Assembly (NCBI RefSeq): GCF_030272615.1
Contig: NC_081408.1
Coordinates: 342,327,793 to 342,391,792, forward strand
Length of the DNA stretch: 64,000 bases
Direction: 5' to 3'
From: Cryptomeria japonica
Lineage: Eukaryota > Streptophyta > Pinopsida > Cupressales > Cupressaceae
Under the pieces are notes generated by a model. The model was not told the origin of the DNA. It did no database searches and saw only the letters and a list, made by a program, of their open reading frames with translations. A program made the position numbers and the translations under genes. Every line of letters starts with the position of its first letter. Position 1 is the stretch's first letter. This document shows positions 9,613 through 21,439 of the stretch, piece after piece.

Positions 9613-11061
9613 TCAATGATATGTAGATGGGACTGCCCTCATTTCATGAATCCAAGGACGTCCTAGCAATATGTTGTATGTGAGATCCAGATCAAGTACT
9701 TGAAAAACCACATCCTTTGTAACTGGCCCAACTCTGAGAGGTAAGGTGACTGTGCCCTTGGATGAACGCTCTTCATCGTCATATGCCTTGATGGTGATTT
9801 TGTTTGTAGAATTCACAGCTTTATCAGAATATCCCAATTGTTTAATTGTGCTCAATGTACAAATGTTTAGACCTGCTCCTCCATCTATCAGGACTCTTTT
9901 TATTTGATGTTTGTGAATGAAGGCTTCAATGTGTAGTGGCGCATTATGTGGCTGACTTACGGAGGCGTCACTAGCTTCTGTGAATGTAAGGGAGTGTGGA
10001 ATGGAAAGGTATCCCACCATGGCTTGAAATTGGTCCATGTTTAGATCAGTGGGACCAGCAGTATCTCTCAAGATTTTATCAAGAATTGCTTTATGTGCGG
10101 GAGATATGCGTAATAGTTCAAGGATTGAAATGAGCGCGGGTGTCTTCCCTAACTGTTCTACATGGTCATACTCAAGTTTGGTTGATGAAGAAGCAGTGTT
10201 TTTAGTTGGAGCACCTTGCAAAGTGAATTTACTTCGGCGAGTTGTAACATGACATTCAGAGGTAGGTTCAGAAGAAGATCCGATACCTTTTAGGACAATC
10301 CTGGGTTTCTGAGTAGAATTCTCAGATGCTTTGTCCTTGATGATAATAGTAGAGACGTAATTGTCCATTGAGATATTATTGATAGTTGAATCATAGTTGT
10401 AAGGTGCTCTAGTATAGTTGGCTTGGTCATCTATGGCTTTAGCTTTTCCCTTGTCATGTTTTGGGAATGGTTCCTTAAACATCTCATGTTCTTGATTGGA
10501 TGAATGTCCCTCAATCTCAATATCACCTCTATCAATGAGATCTTGTATGATGTTCTTTAGTCGATGACAATATCCTGTCTTATGACCCTTGCTCTTATGA
10601 AATTCATAATACTCATCATCATTCCACCAATTCAGCTTAACCTTTGGTTCATATGGAGGAAAATCTAGAACTGTGATTACCTTGTTTGCCACAAGATTCT
10701 TGAAAACTGACTCAAGTGGTTCTCCCAATGGAGTGTACTTCCTTTGTGATCTGGAAGTTGTTTGAGTATTTACTTGATTGTTTGTAGAACTTGATCCCGA
10801 AAAGATGAATTTAGGTCGCATTGTGTTGGCATCAACAACACCATCATTGACTGTGTTCTTGTTTTTATTCCAAAATCTTGGCTTGTCTTTTCCTTTAAAG
10901 TCATCTTTGTTTTCCTTAAATATTTTAATGACTCCTTGTTCAATTAGGACCTTTTCTGTTGCTAAGCCTTTTTCGATAACATCCTTGAAGGTAGACAAAC
11001 AAGCTTTCCTTAAGTCATAACCAATCTCTTTGTTAACATTTTGGGTGAACATCTCTACCAT
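9613..11061 (-). CDS. Gag C-terminus and aspartic protease of element M
   Basis: The frame has 482 codons. Residues about 110-180 resemble the nucleocapsid end of plant Ty3/gypsy gag, with a zinc-knuckle-like EFHKSKGHKTGYC; the first cysteine expected is tyrosine here, whereas P keeps it (EYCEYH) but has lost the last. Residues about 389-482 are a retropepsin: active-site motif VLIDGGAGLN near 393, then ILLGRPWIHEM. The protease would mature the gag polyprotein. A TGA at 9611-9613 ends the frame early compared with P. The start codon given is only the first Met after a frameshift; the real polyprotein begins at 12436. Confidence 0.8.
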   Translation of the reverse strand: MVEMFTQNVNKEIGYDLRKACLSTFKDVIEKGLATEKVLIEQGVIKIFKENKDDFKGKDKPRFWNKNKNTVNDGVVDANTMRPKFIFSGSSSTNNQVNTQTTSRSQRKYTPLGEPLESVFKNLVANKVITVLDFPPYEPKVKLNWWNDDEYYEFHKSKGHKTGYCHRLKNIIQDLIDRGDIEIEGHSSNQEHEMFKEPFPKHDKGKAKAIDDQANYTRAPYNYDSTINNISMDNYVSTIIIKDKASENSTQKPRIVLKGIGSSSEPTSECHVTTRRSKFTLQGAPTKNTASSSTKLEYDHVEQLGKTPALISILELLRISPAHKAILDKILRDTAGPTDLNMDQFQAMVGYLSIPHSLTFTEASDASVSQPHNAPLHIEAFIHKHQIKRVLIDGGAGLNICTLSTIKQLGYSDKAVNSTNKITIKAYDDEERSSKGTVTLPLRVGPVTKDVVFQVLDLDLTYNILLGRPWIHEMRAVPSTYH

Positions 11062-11077
11062 TTGTTTTTGTGGAATC

Positions 11078-12436
11078 TCACAAGAGCATCTGCTGGCTAG
11101 ATTTCTCCATCTTTGTAAAAATGATACAAAAGATTCTCCCTCTTTTTGCTTGGTTGCACAAAGTAGTGACTGATATGTCTATCTGTATATTGTAGGAGAA
11201 ATGTTGAATAAATGCTTCTGCTAGGTCACCCCATGACTTAATACCAGGTGGAAGTTGGGAGAACCATTCCATAGCTTGATCGCCTAAGCTTTGTGGGAAT
11301 AATCTCATCAAATATGTCTCTTCTGCTGCTACCTCAATGCAAGCTGTGAAAAATTGTCTTATGTGTGCCTTAGGATCCCCTTTTCCTCTATACTTATCAA
11401 ATTTAGGCGTCACAAAGTGTGTAGGAAAAGGAGGCATTGGAATGCTCTTGTCAAATGGATAAGGACATATGTCTCTCATTGTGTATGTTGGCTTCGGTGT
11501 ATTTATGTCCTCCATTTTCTTTTGTAAGTCCCTAATTTGTTGCTCCAAATTGCTCTTAGGTGGAGATCGACTTCTTGGACCATATCCTATGTTTGAGGTA
11601 CCCATTGGAGGAGGTGCATGTTGCATATATGGATGATATTGATCATACACATGTTCATATGAAGGAGGTCTATAATGATGTTGCATATATGGACCACTTG
11701 GTATAGATTCATGTTGAGGAACACCATATCTATTTTGCGCATGTATACCATATTCTACAGGCATGTCATGTTCTAATGTGTTGCCCCCAAATTTGACATG
11801 GGGTTTCCTTATGTCCAAATTTTGAGCATGCCTTTGAATGTCCAATTGTTTTGGTTGATCCATAGCTTGAGCATATCTATCTGCATAAGACTTCCATAAT
11901 GGTCTTCGAAGGTAAGTATCATATGTTTGAGCATGTGTATGTGGGACTTCTGGTTTTTGAAGCAAAGCTGATGGTGATTTAGGTACCATATGTGGTCCTC
12001 TATTTCCTCCACTATTAGGTCTCCTTTGATCCATGTTGGAGTGAGTTTGTTGCAAAGGTCGGTTTTCCATAAGTTGAGACATGTCAAAATCATGAGGTAT
12101 CTTGGCTCCACTTTGTGCCATCATGTGTAAGAAGTATTGTCTATCCCTCCTCATTATTTCTTCAACCAATCTATTGAAATGGGGATTCATAAAGGATTCT
12201 TCTACATCTGCTGAATGTATTGAAAAGTTGTCCACATTGTCATTGTGTGTAGCATTGTTGTTTGTAGTGTCTGCATTTTCCACATTTGGAATGTTTCTAT
12301 AAACATCCATGTCAGGCAATGCAGTGTGCTCAGGATTGAAAAATAAATCGTTATCATACTCATAAGAGCTCATGTTTGTGGATTCTTGAGCCTCTTTAGC
12401 TTTTCTCCTAGATTTTTGAAGACGGGTTTCAACCAT
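11078..12436 (-). CDS. Gag of element M, frameshifted near its end
   Basis: The 452-codon frame starts MVETRLQKSRRKAKEAQES. It contains a Pro/His/Tyr-rich middle and, at residues about 340-417, the Retrotrans_gag domain (core words LMRLFPQSLGDQAMEWFSQL and KSWGDLAEAFIQHF). Gag forms the virus-like particle. Near 11160 the reading jumps frame compared with P: two bases seem to be missing after VTTLCN, and the downstream gag reading continues in the 9613-11061 frame. A programmed shift is possible, but P lacks the same arrangement, so a mutation is more likely. Confidence 0.85.
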   Translation of the reverse strand: MVETRLQKSRRKAKEAQESTNMSSYEYDNDLFFNPEHTALPDMDVYRNIPNVENADTTNNNATHNDNVDNFSIHSADVEESFMNPHFNRLVEEIMRRDRQYFLHMMAQSGAKIPHDFDMSQLMENRPLQQTHSNMDQRRPNSGGNRGPHMVPKSPSALLQKPEVPHTHAQTYDTYLRRPLWKSYADRYAQAMDQPKQLDIQRHAQNLDIRKPHVKFGGNTLEHDMPVEYGIHAQNRYGVPQHESIPSGPYMQHHYRPPSYEHVYDQYHPYMQHAPPPMGTSNIGYGPRSRSPPKSNLEQQIRDLQKKMEDINTPKPTYTMRDICPYPFDKSIPMPPFPTHFVTPKFDKYRGKGDPKAHIRQFFTACIEVAAEETYLMRLFPQSLGDQAMEWFSQLPPGIKSWGDLAEAFIQHFSYNIQIDISVTTLCNQAKRGRIFCIIFTKMEKSSQQMLL

Positions 12437-13179
12437 GAACTAGGTATTTGACCAAGATGTGAGAGACTAGATGAAAAATGGAAAGAGTATGGAAGACCAA
12501 GAGTTGTATGGAGTGTAAATGAATCTGAGGTGTACTTGCAATGTCCAAAGTGTAAGACCAAGTATGTATGTAGTAGAGTAGGTGTGACTTCCAAAGAGAG
12601 GATAGTTTCTCTTGATGAGGTAAGTTGACCTTGACTCTAAGTAAGACCAAATGAGACCCAAAGGTAAGAAACCTTGATGAGGGACCACTTAGCAAAGTGT
12701 AGTTGTATGTAGTGTGTTGACAAAGTATGATGAGGACAAGCAAGTGACCTTTTGACTCAATTTTAGACAATTGTGAATGTAATGAGAGATGTAAAGAAAT
12801 GATGGGCTGTGTGAGACCCAAAGACAGGTTGAATGCTAGATGAAACCTGAAGAAACAACCTAGGAAGCTCAAGTATTCCAAAACTGATTTCTTTTGTTTG
12901 CTGGACTGTAAAATTTTTCCAATTTGTGAAGTTGTTGGTTGTGACCAAATCTGAATGTTTGACTGTTTTTCGTGACAAGAGGACACAATGTTGTTGAGGA
13001 CTCAATGTTTGCAAGTGTTTAGACTTCAAAATGACTCCAAGAAAGTGTGTTGTTTGATGTAAAATTGTTTTGCATACACTTGAAAACACAAAAGACACAA
13101 TGTTTTGTTGTTTGGTCTTGAATGTTTTGAATGTTTAAAATAAGTCAAGCACAATTCTTATGGCTGGCCAAGACAATAG

Positions 13180-13524
13180 TTGTTGATCCCACATGGGGTT
13201 TTACCCCCGAGGCTACGCTATTCAGAGCAGATACTTAAATGCTTGACCTCACTGGCTCCACCCTCAGCACTCACTTCTCGGGTCAGCCAAGCATCAGTCC
13301 CCATGAAAACTCCCCATGGCGAACTTTGTATCTCTACTAAGAACCGTATGTGTGTGGGCCGCTACCAGAGGTCCGACCTCCTGCCCCAACAACTAGAAGG
13401 ATTTGGGCTTCTAAAACAAAAAGGTGCTAGTAAGGGCATCCGCTCGTGTGGCCATACATGCGGCACTTTCAGCTCTGTAAATATAGAAGGCTCCCAGCCG
13501 GTAGGGGTTACGCCTTACAAATGA
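13180..13524 (+). CDS. Antisense open frame in the M leader, similar to one in P
   Basis: The 114-codon frame is antisense to M. Its middle part matches the 62-codon antisense frame of P (3653-3841) over about 57 residues with most residues the same (shared words LCISTKNR, QRSDLL, SKGIRS). No domain is recognised. The P copy stays open although P gag is full of stops, but the frame is short. Transcription and translation are unproven. Confidence 0.25.
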   Translation: MLIPHGVLPPRLRYSEQILKCLTSLAPPSALTSRVSQASVPMKTPHGELCISTKNRMCVGRYQRSDLLPQQLEGFGLLKQKGASKGIRSCGHTCGTFSSVNIEGSQPVGVTPYK

Positions 13525-13990
13525 TCAAATAAATTTGATCAAACGGGTTTATGGGGAGACATAGTGTCGGTATGAACTAATCAGCACACGTTATCCATAG
13601 TTTTCACCATGAATACATTTGATTATAGTGGTTCGGAAGAGGTGGGTTTTCCTCGCTACCACTTGGGTCATTCTCTTCTCACTAGTAGTCCTAATGACCA
13701 CACGGGAAGACAGGCCCTCTAAAGATTGAACAAAAAGAGCCTATTGCTCAAGACACAAAAGACAATGATTCAATTTTAGTGCACCAATTGAAGTGTTTGC
13801 TAGTCTATGAAAACAAGGCACACAATAAAAATCCAAAAACCCTTGCCAAGGATCTGCAACAAAGATTTATTAGTAGTTTGGATTGTTTGAAATAATCACC
13901 CCTTCCTGCAAGCACACAAGTTAGGTAAATTTTAGATCCAAAGACTTTGTGAAATAAGGGCCTTCAATAATGCGTTTTGTTGACCAATTC

Positions 13991-14880
13991 AAAGATCTGA
14001 TTCATCATAAAAAAAGACCACCTGTAAAATTTCAAGAGATTTCCAGAAATGTAAGAAAATCCAAAAAATTTGCTAATTTGCTCCAAAAATTAATTTTTTA
14101 TGAAAAATCATAAAAAATTTATATAAAATGAAAACTCGATCCAAAAAATCTGAAATTTTTATTGAAGAGTCTTGATGGTCTTCCAAACTTGCACAAAAAA
14201 ATTTTTACAACAAATCCAAGCAGTTTGTGAGATATGAGTAAAATAATGCAAAACCCTAATTTTCAAAGATCTGATTTTTGAGGAATGATTTTGCATCAAA
14301 TTTAAAATAACAAAGAACAGATCCTATGTATAATTCTGATAGATTTCCAAAAATGTAAGAAAACCCAAAAAATTCGCTAATTTTCTCTCAAAATTAATTT
14401 TTTATGAAAAATCATAAAAAATTCATACAAAATGAAAAATAGATCCAAAAAATCTGAAATTTTTACTAAATCTTTCTGATATGTTTCCTGACCTGCACAA
14501 AAAAAATTATGTCAAAATTTGAAACGGTTTGTGAGATCTGATCAAAATAAGGAAAAACCCTAATTTTTAAAGATCCAATTTTTAGGGAAATATTTTGCAT
14601 CAAAATTAAAATCACAAAGAACAGATCCTATGCATAATTATGAGAGATTTCCAAAAATATAAGAAAATCCAAAAAATTCTCTCATTTGCTCTCAAAATTA
14701 ATTTTTTATGAAAAATCATAAAAAATTCATAGAAAATGAAAATGTGCTCCAAAAATTCTGAATTTTGGCTTGAGAGCTCCTGATGCTTTCTTCAACCTGC
14801 AAAAAAAATTTGGTGCAAAATTTTCTAGCCGTTTGTGAGATATGATCGAATCTCTCCAAGATCTTGATTTTGTGTCCAAA
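13991..14880. repeat. Tandem repeat of about 300 bp, three units, in the M leader
   Basis: Units begin near 13991, 14265 and 14569 with AAAGATCTGATT or AAAGATCCAATT. Each contains aaaattaattttttatgaaa and gtttgtgagat. Unit lengths are about 274, 304 and 300 bp with visible divergence. Confidence 0.75.
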
Positions 14881-14979
14881 ACCCTAGCTGCACAAGGTTA
14901 TTCTCCAAATTGTTTTACAAAATAGCAATATAGGGTTAGAAAAATCTGCAAAAAAAACATAGATCTAAGAAAAATCCAT

Positions 14980-14997
14980 GTCCCACGGGGTGTGCCA
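14980..14997 (-). other. Primer-binding site of element M
   Basis: The minus strand reads TGGCACACCCCGTGGGAC, three bases after the LTR end. The complement ends GTGCCA, as a tRNA 3' end would. The tRNA is not identified. The site differs from that of N although the LTR starts match. Confidence 0.65.
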
Positions 14998-15000
14998 AAA

Positions 15001-15783
15001 TGTGTATGGTGAAAATGGATAACAATAATAACAATATTGAAAGGCTAAATGAATCCAACCACTAAACCCTAGCCTAACAATCAACAAAGATCCACCATAA
15101 CATATGAAGATTACCTAAGACAATGCAAAATAAAACAAAATCACAAAGATTATACCATCACATGTCCAATAGGGTTTTGATCTCCATTCTTCCTATCTCC
15201 ATTGATCTTGCTTGATATATTTGCTCTCAGATTTTATATGCACAAGAGCTCAACAAAGAACGGAATGTGGTTGCAAGTAGGATCGTAGTGTAGCCAAGTC
15301 CTCCAAATTAGGTCATTACCATGAGTGATTAGGGTTTGATAATGAAGAAGGCATCTCCTTAAATAGAAGACACAATATGAAATGGAGGGATAAGATTGAG
15401 AGGTGTAAAAAGGAGGTCGGCTAGGATTAGAGGGTAGGTAAAGGAAATAATAAAATAATGAAAGGGGTAGGTAGTGTATGAATTAAGAGATGAATGACAT
15501 GTGTCATGGGTAGAAAAGGTTAATGAATTAATTAAATAAATAAAGATTTATTTAATTAATAGAAGAAGTAGGATAATTAAATAAATAAATATTTATTTAA
15601 TTTAGGAAAAGGATAATTTAAATAAATAAATGTATTTATTTAAATGAGAAATAAGGCTAGAAGAGGATAAATGAATTAATTAAATAAATAAAGATTTATT
15701 TAATTAATAGAAGAATTAGGCTAAAGGTAATTAAATAAATAAAATATTTATTTAATTAGACTGGACAATTTTAGGTGTCTACA
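15001..15783 (-). repeat. 5' LTR of element M
   Basis: Same 783 bp as 4550-5332 with about four base differences by eye (for example at 15004). It is followed on the right by the target duplication CACAC at 15784-15788. Confidence 0.95.
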
Positions 15784-15971
15784 CACACATATCTTGAACC
15801 TGTACTTTTGGACATTGCAAGACAACCCTAAATTCTTGTCATCTCATATCCTTTCTTAGTTTTCCATAGTCTTCACATTTTCTTCCATTCCTCCTTCAAG
15901 GTCAAGTTAATTGTTGAAACCCATTCCCAAAGGTCTAGAAGAGAACTTGAAGAATCTCTAAGATCTCTCAA

Positions 15972-18202
15972 CATGAGTACCTATGAGTTTGATGGAGAAA
16001 TTTTACAATCCATTTGACAATCGCAGTAATATACCATACAATGACAATGAGAACACCAATGATAATTAAAATGTATCTATCACTTCCACAAATATTGAAG
16101 AGAGCATCATAGATCCAAGGTTCAATAGATTGGTTGAGGAAATTATGAGAAGAGATAGACAATACTTTTTAAGAGTCATGGCGCAAAGTGGGATGAAGCT
16201 ACCTCGTGATTTTGATGTGTCACAAATTATAGAAGAGGACCCAAATAAAGGAAATCAAACAAATGCAAATCCTAGAGGACATAATGGTGGTAATAGGAGA
16301 GAGTGTTTTGTTTCTAAGTCACCTTCATCCTTATTTCAAAAACTAGAAGTTCCCAATACCTATGCTCATGCCAATTTTACTAGGAACTCTCATGAACAAT
16401 CCCGCAGTCATCCTTTCCCATGGAGGAGAACTACCACTACACATCCTCATGATGATACCCAAGATCATACCAATGCATACAATTATATCCAAGTGAACAT
16501 TCAAAATCATGACATGGGGAGACCTCATCTCAGATTTGGGGGAAATACTCAAGATCACTCTTATGATACCTCATATCCCTACAATCATAACATGTACCAT
16601 CCTAGACCTAGTGCTCCTCATTACAACACCATACCAAGTGGTCCATATCCAATATATAACTATATCCCTCCTCCATATGACCACATCTATGATAAATATC
16701 ATCCATACATGCATTATATCCCTCCTCCTCCGCCCGATGGCTCAGGCATGGGACTAGCTCAAAGAGAAAAGAAACCACCCAAGAATGATTTGCAAAAACA
16801 AATAAAGGATTTGCAAAAGTAAATGGAAAACATGAATACACCAAAGCAACAGTACACAATGAAAGATATATGTCCTTACCCATTTGATAGAAGCATTCTA
16901 ATGCCTCCATTTCCTCCACATTTTGTGACACCAAAATTTTACAAGTATAGAGGAAAAGGGGATCCTAAGGCACACATAAGAGAATTTTTTATTGCTTGCA
17001 TTGAGGTAGTAGGAGAAGAAATGTACTTGATGAGATTATTCCCACAAAGCTTAGGTGGACACTCTATGGAATGGGTCTCCCAACTTCCACCTGGAATCAA
17101 ATCATGGAGTGATCTAGCAGAGGCTTTCATTCAACACTTCTCATTTAATATCGAAACAAATGTGTTAGTAACTACCTTGTGCAATACTAAGTAGAAAAAT
17201 GGGGAATCTTTCTCTTCATTTTTAAAACAATGGAGAGGTCTTTCTAGTTGATTCTCTTGTGATATCCCACAAAAACAAATGGTAGAAATGTTCACTAAAA
17301 ACATCAACAAGGATATTGGATATGAGCTAAGAAAATCTTGTTTGTCTACCTTCAAAGAGTTCATTGAAAAAGGATTGGCAACAGAGAAAGTCCTTATTGA
17401 ACAAGGTGTCATTAAGATATTCAAAGAGAACTAAGAGGAATCAAATGGGAAAGACAAACCATGCTCTTGGAACAAGAATAAGATCACAGTTAATGATGGG
17501 GTAGTAGATGCAAATGTTGTAAAACCAAAAGTAACTTTCCTCAATGCAAGTTCATCTAATACAAGAAATCAAGTAAACACTCAAAGGCCATCAAAGCCTC
17601 AAAGGAAATACACTTCATTGGGAGAGCCAATTGAGACAACATTCAAGAAATTGGTTGCAAACAAGCTCATAACACTACTAGATAATCCACCTTATGAACC
17701 AAAAGTAAAACCTGCATGGTGGAATGATGATGAGTATTGTGAGTATCACAAGAGAAAAGGACACACAATTGGTAATTTTCATAGATTGAAGGATGTTATA
17801 CAAGATCTCATTGATAAGGGTGACATAGAAGTTGATGGTCATACCTCCAATGAAGAACATGTGATGTTTAAGGAGAAATTCCCTAAACATGATAAAGGAA
17901 AATCCAAAACAGATAATCAAGTCAATTATACTAAGATGTCCTATGATTATGACTCGGTTGTTAACCACATTACAATGGACAATTATGTTTCTACCATTAT
18001 CATAAAGGACAAAACTTCTAAAGGTTCTACCCAAAGGAGTAAGGTTGTTTTAAAAGGCATTAAACCATCTTCCTCATCCTCTAAAGATGGAACCTCTAAA
18101 TGTAATGTCACAACCCATCGAGGTAAAATCACCTTGCAAGGCATTCTACCCAAGACCACAACCTCATCATCTACCAAGAATGAGTATGACCTTGTAGATT
18201 AG
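15972..18202 (+). pseudogene. Decayed gag of element P
   Basis: From an ATG near 15972 the reading follows M gag but with stops (for example at 16820-16822 and after 17191). The Retrotrans_gag core is at about 16900-17160 (LMRLFPQSLGGHSMEW and AEAFIQHFSFNI). A zinc-knuckle-like EYCEYHKRKGH lies near 17740, with the last expected cysteine replaced by phenylalanine. The frame then runs on to a stop at 18200-18202. No intact protein can be made. Confidence 0.8.
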
Positions 18203-18399
18203 TTAGGGAAGACACCCACCTTCATTTCCATTCTTGAGCTCTTACGCATATCCCCTTCACATAAGGCCATTATTGACAAAGCATTGAGAGAGACCTTTGT
18301 ACCTGTTGATCTGAATGTGGACCAATTTCAAGTCATGGTGGGATAACTTTCCACTCCACATTGCATTACGTTCATAAAAACTTATGATGTATCCATATT

Positions 18400-18760
18400 C
18401 CAACCACACAATGTGCCCCTTTACATCGAAGCCTTTCTCCACAAAAACCATATCAAACGAGTCTTGATAGATGGAGGAGCAGCTCTGAACATTTGTACAT
18501 TGAACACTATTAAATAATTGGGATATTTTAAACAAACTGTGAATTCAAAGAACAAGATCCCCATTAAAGCATATGATTATGAATAACACTCATCCAAGGG
18601 AACAATCACCTTACCTTTAAGAATTGGGCCAATCACGAGGGATGTGGTTTGTCAAGTCCTTGATTTGAATCTCACATACAACATACTTTTGGGATGTCCA
18701 TGGATACATGAAATGAGATCAGGATCATCAGTATATCATCAATGTATCAAATTTCCTTAC
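18400..18760 (+). pseudogene. Decayed aspartic protease of element P
   Basis: The active-site region RVLIDGGAALNICTLNTIK lies near 18460-18515 and is followed by a stop. Further stops occur before NILLGCPWIHEM near 18690. It corresponds to residues 389-482 of the M frame at 9613-11061. Confidence 0.78.
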
Positions 18761-19640
18761 AATGGAGTTGAAGTAACAATAAAAGGTGATCCAAATCCGT
18801 TCATATATTGCAATAACCTGCGATCAAGATCAAAGATAATAATTCCAATTAATAGAGAAGCAACTCCATCATCAACATATGTTGATCCACAATCCTTGAA
18901 AGCTTATACATCAAACAAAGCAGAGCTCAAAGAAAAATTCAAGGTTAAAGACATGGAATGTGGTGAGTATATCTTTCATGTTGATCAACTCCCACTATCT
19001 CCTAAGGCATTTAGTCAACAAAAACAACATACAAATAATTTGCAAGAATCAAGGAATTGGGTGTGAACCACTTAGTGTTGTGGCTACTAAGTCTAAATGC
19101 AAATCTCATCTAGTGGTGCAAGCAACTCTTGATATCAATAGTCTTAAGAGTGGTTCCAACAAAGAATCTATTGAATATATCACCAACCCTCTTGAGAACT
19201 CATATACCCTTTGAACTCAAAATCTATTGGACTCTTCAAAAATCAAAGTCAAGGATAAAAATCCTATGAAGAAAAAAGAAAAAGAGTTGATATCCCCTAA
19301 TATAAAAAATAATTGGGAGCAAAAGTTCTAAAATTTCAAGTCAAAAGATATACTTGTTGATCCTAATTCTTCATCATGCCATGATACTTTCATTTCCTTC
19401 TGTAATCATAAGCCTTCATAACTCATCCACTTGTTCCACACATCCATTCCCTTTTGGCGATACATCACATCAATGGACCTTTAATGGAACCTCCTCGAAG
19501 GACTTTGTTATCAATGATGCCCAAACTTCTTTAGGTGACATGCATATGGGCGAATGTAGTCCACACATTAGTAATTCTACCTTAGTTCTTTCATCAAGGA
19601 AGACAATCAAGGGAGAAACATATCATTCAGTCAAGGAATG
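18761..19640 (+). pseudogene. Post-protease linker of element P
   Basis: Homologous to the M frame at 8638-9582, with a frameshift near 19060 and another near 19214-19350. It ends with the RNase H-like words WTFNGTSSKDF near 19470-19500. No reverse transcriptase motif occurs, so the shared gap predates both insertions. Confidence 0.65.
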
Positions 19641-19880
19641 ACCTAGCTACATTCATAAGGTAAAGCCTCACACATTTGAGGTGGGTAACTTAATTCTCAG
19701 AGAAAATCCTAAGAATCTACAAAACAGAGAGAATAAGGGCAAGTTCGAACCAAATTGACTTGGTCCTTATGTCATCACAATAGTCTATGGATCAGGTGCA
19801 TATCATCTTTCAACACCATATGGAGAACCTTTGGAAGATCCGATTAATAGCATGCACCTTCGCATGTGTTACAAATAGTT
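19641..19880 (+). pseudogene. Integrase C-terminal fragment of element P
   Basis: The reading gives FEVGNLILRENPKN, a stop inside the N-x-LGPY motif, and GEPLEDPINSMHLR near the end. It matches the M fragment at 8418-8750. Confidence 0.7.
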
Positions 19881-21439
19881 TTTTAGAATATCCCAATATC
19901 AAAAATACAAAAAAATCATAAAATAAAAATAAAATCATTACTTGGTCAAAACCAAGCAATCAAGCGCCTTGTGACACAAAAAAATTGAAAAATCAAAAAA
20001 TGTAAAGAGAAATAAATTCATCCAACAATGAAAACCACTTCGGTGGCGCCCTGGGAAAGTACCATGGTGAAAACTGGGTTACCGATGCCATGTGTAGAGA
20101 CATTGTTCCTCCCTCTTTTGGGATTCAAACTCATCCTTTCACTTTTCACACACTCCCAACCTATCCATCCATAATAAATTTACTCATTCCCATCATGGCT
20201 TGTTATTGATCTATCTAAGATTGATTAGCCATTCATAATAACCCTCCCCTTTTTCACCCTTTCTTTCCATAATAAATCAGGTCCAATCTACAACTGGGGC
20301 AAAAATCCTAAATCTAGTGATGGAAGTGGTACCCTGAGCATCGCATGTTTTGAGGAGAATCATCTTTTTATTCCTCCTTTTCATTCACAATCTGTAATGA
20401 AAGATCACTTGCATCGATAATCCACAATAATGTTTTATTCTTCTTCGCAATAAAGTATCAGTTTCATGGATTCAGTCAGTTTCAGATGAGACATAAGCAA
20501 CAATGGGCTTTCAACAAATCAAATCTTTTAGTAGACTTTGTCAACAACATGGTTTTCAGCATGATCTGTCCTTTATTAGGATGACAACATTGTGACCAAA
20601 TCAAACATGTTAACATATATGGAAAGAAACACAAATAGCTTGAAGATTTCATTATGTCTTGGTGTCAAGTCTTGGTTTTCTTTTGATTTTATCTTTTGGT
20701 GACATGTCTTTTAGCTTTTTTGAGATGTCTTTGACTAGAAAGGCAAGGATGGGATATGTTCACCTATTGTTTTGTTGTCCATGGATTGTCTCTTAGTAAT
20801 GCTATGACTTGTCCAAGGATATGAGGACACTGTGAGTCTAGTGTGAACTAGGGCATTCCTTGTTTGCGACTATCTGATCTCCATGCAAACGAGTACAATG
20901 ACTTTCTGGGTCAAACCTATACCTCGATTGTCATAACCAATTTGCCATAATAAAGCTCAAAGATGATAATAACACAAGAATCTCTTTCACTCCCATAGCT
21001 TCTACCTTACATCCCCTTTTTCTATTTTCCCTTCCTGAGCCCATGTAGTCTGTTATCATATGACTGAGTATAATGACATGCCAAAAATATATGTATTTCA
21101 TATAGATTTCACCTACATCATTACATGTTATCACATTACAAATCATGATAGCATCACATCCTACACACACTACTAATTAACATCTAATAATAAGCATTTG
21201 CATTCTCATATAAAACATAAAGGAACAAAAATAAATTGCATTTCATCATGTACATATTTGCATCCATGTCATAAGAATCATAAAATCATCATAAATCATA
21301 TAGAGAACCACATAGGAACGCATGCATATAGTTGCCACAAGGATGGATCATCTCATATATATAAAAAAAAAGTGTCATGATACAATGATGTTTTAATCTC
21401 ATAGGGCTACAAAACCACTCGTAGGTGTCTATATCATCA
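19881..21439 (+). other. 3' region of P, no gene seen
   Basis: Homologous to the M 3' region in patches, for example 20040-20130 with M 8150-8240. No protein domain seen. Several 60-80 codon frames are unrecognised. Confidence 0.55.

Larger units (their letters stand above)
12437..14979 (-). mobile_element. Leader of element M between primer-binding site and gag
   Basis: About 2.5 kb of untranslated leader. It holds an approximately 300-bp tandem repeat at 13991-14880, an antisense open frame at 13180-13524 and stretches homologous to the leaders of P (3480-4549) and N (590-1110). No sense-strand gene is recognised. Confidence 0.65.
4550..15783 (-). mobile_element. Element M: complete non-autonomous LTR retrotransposon with antisense PMD gene
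   Basis: The element is 11,234 bp long and bounded by two 783-bp LTRs (4550-5332 and 15001-15783). It is flanked by the 5-bp duplication CACAC at 4545-4549 and 15784-15788. Minus-strand order is LTR, primer-binding site, leader with repeats, gag, protease, an unassigned linker, a short integrase C-terminus, a 3-kb 3' region with an antisense PMD gene and hairpins, polypurine tract, LTR. Reverse transcriptase, most of RNase H and the integrase core are absent, so it would need helper enzymes. I see about four mismatches between the LTRs, so insertion is recent compared with the decay of P. Confidence 0.93.
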
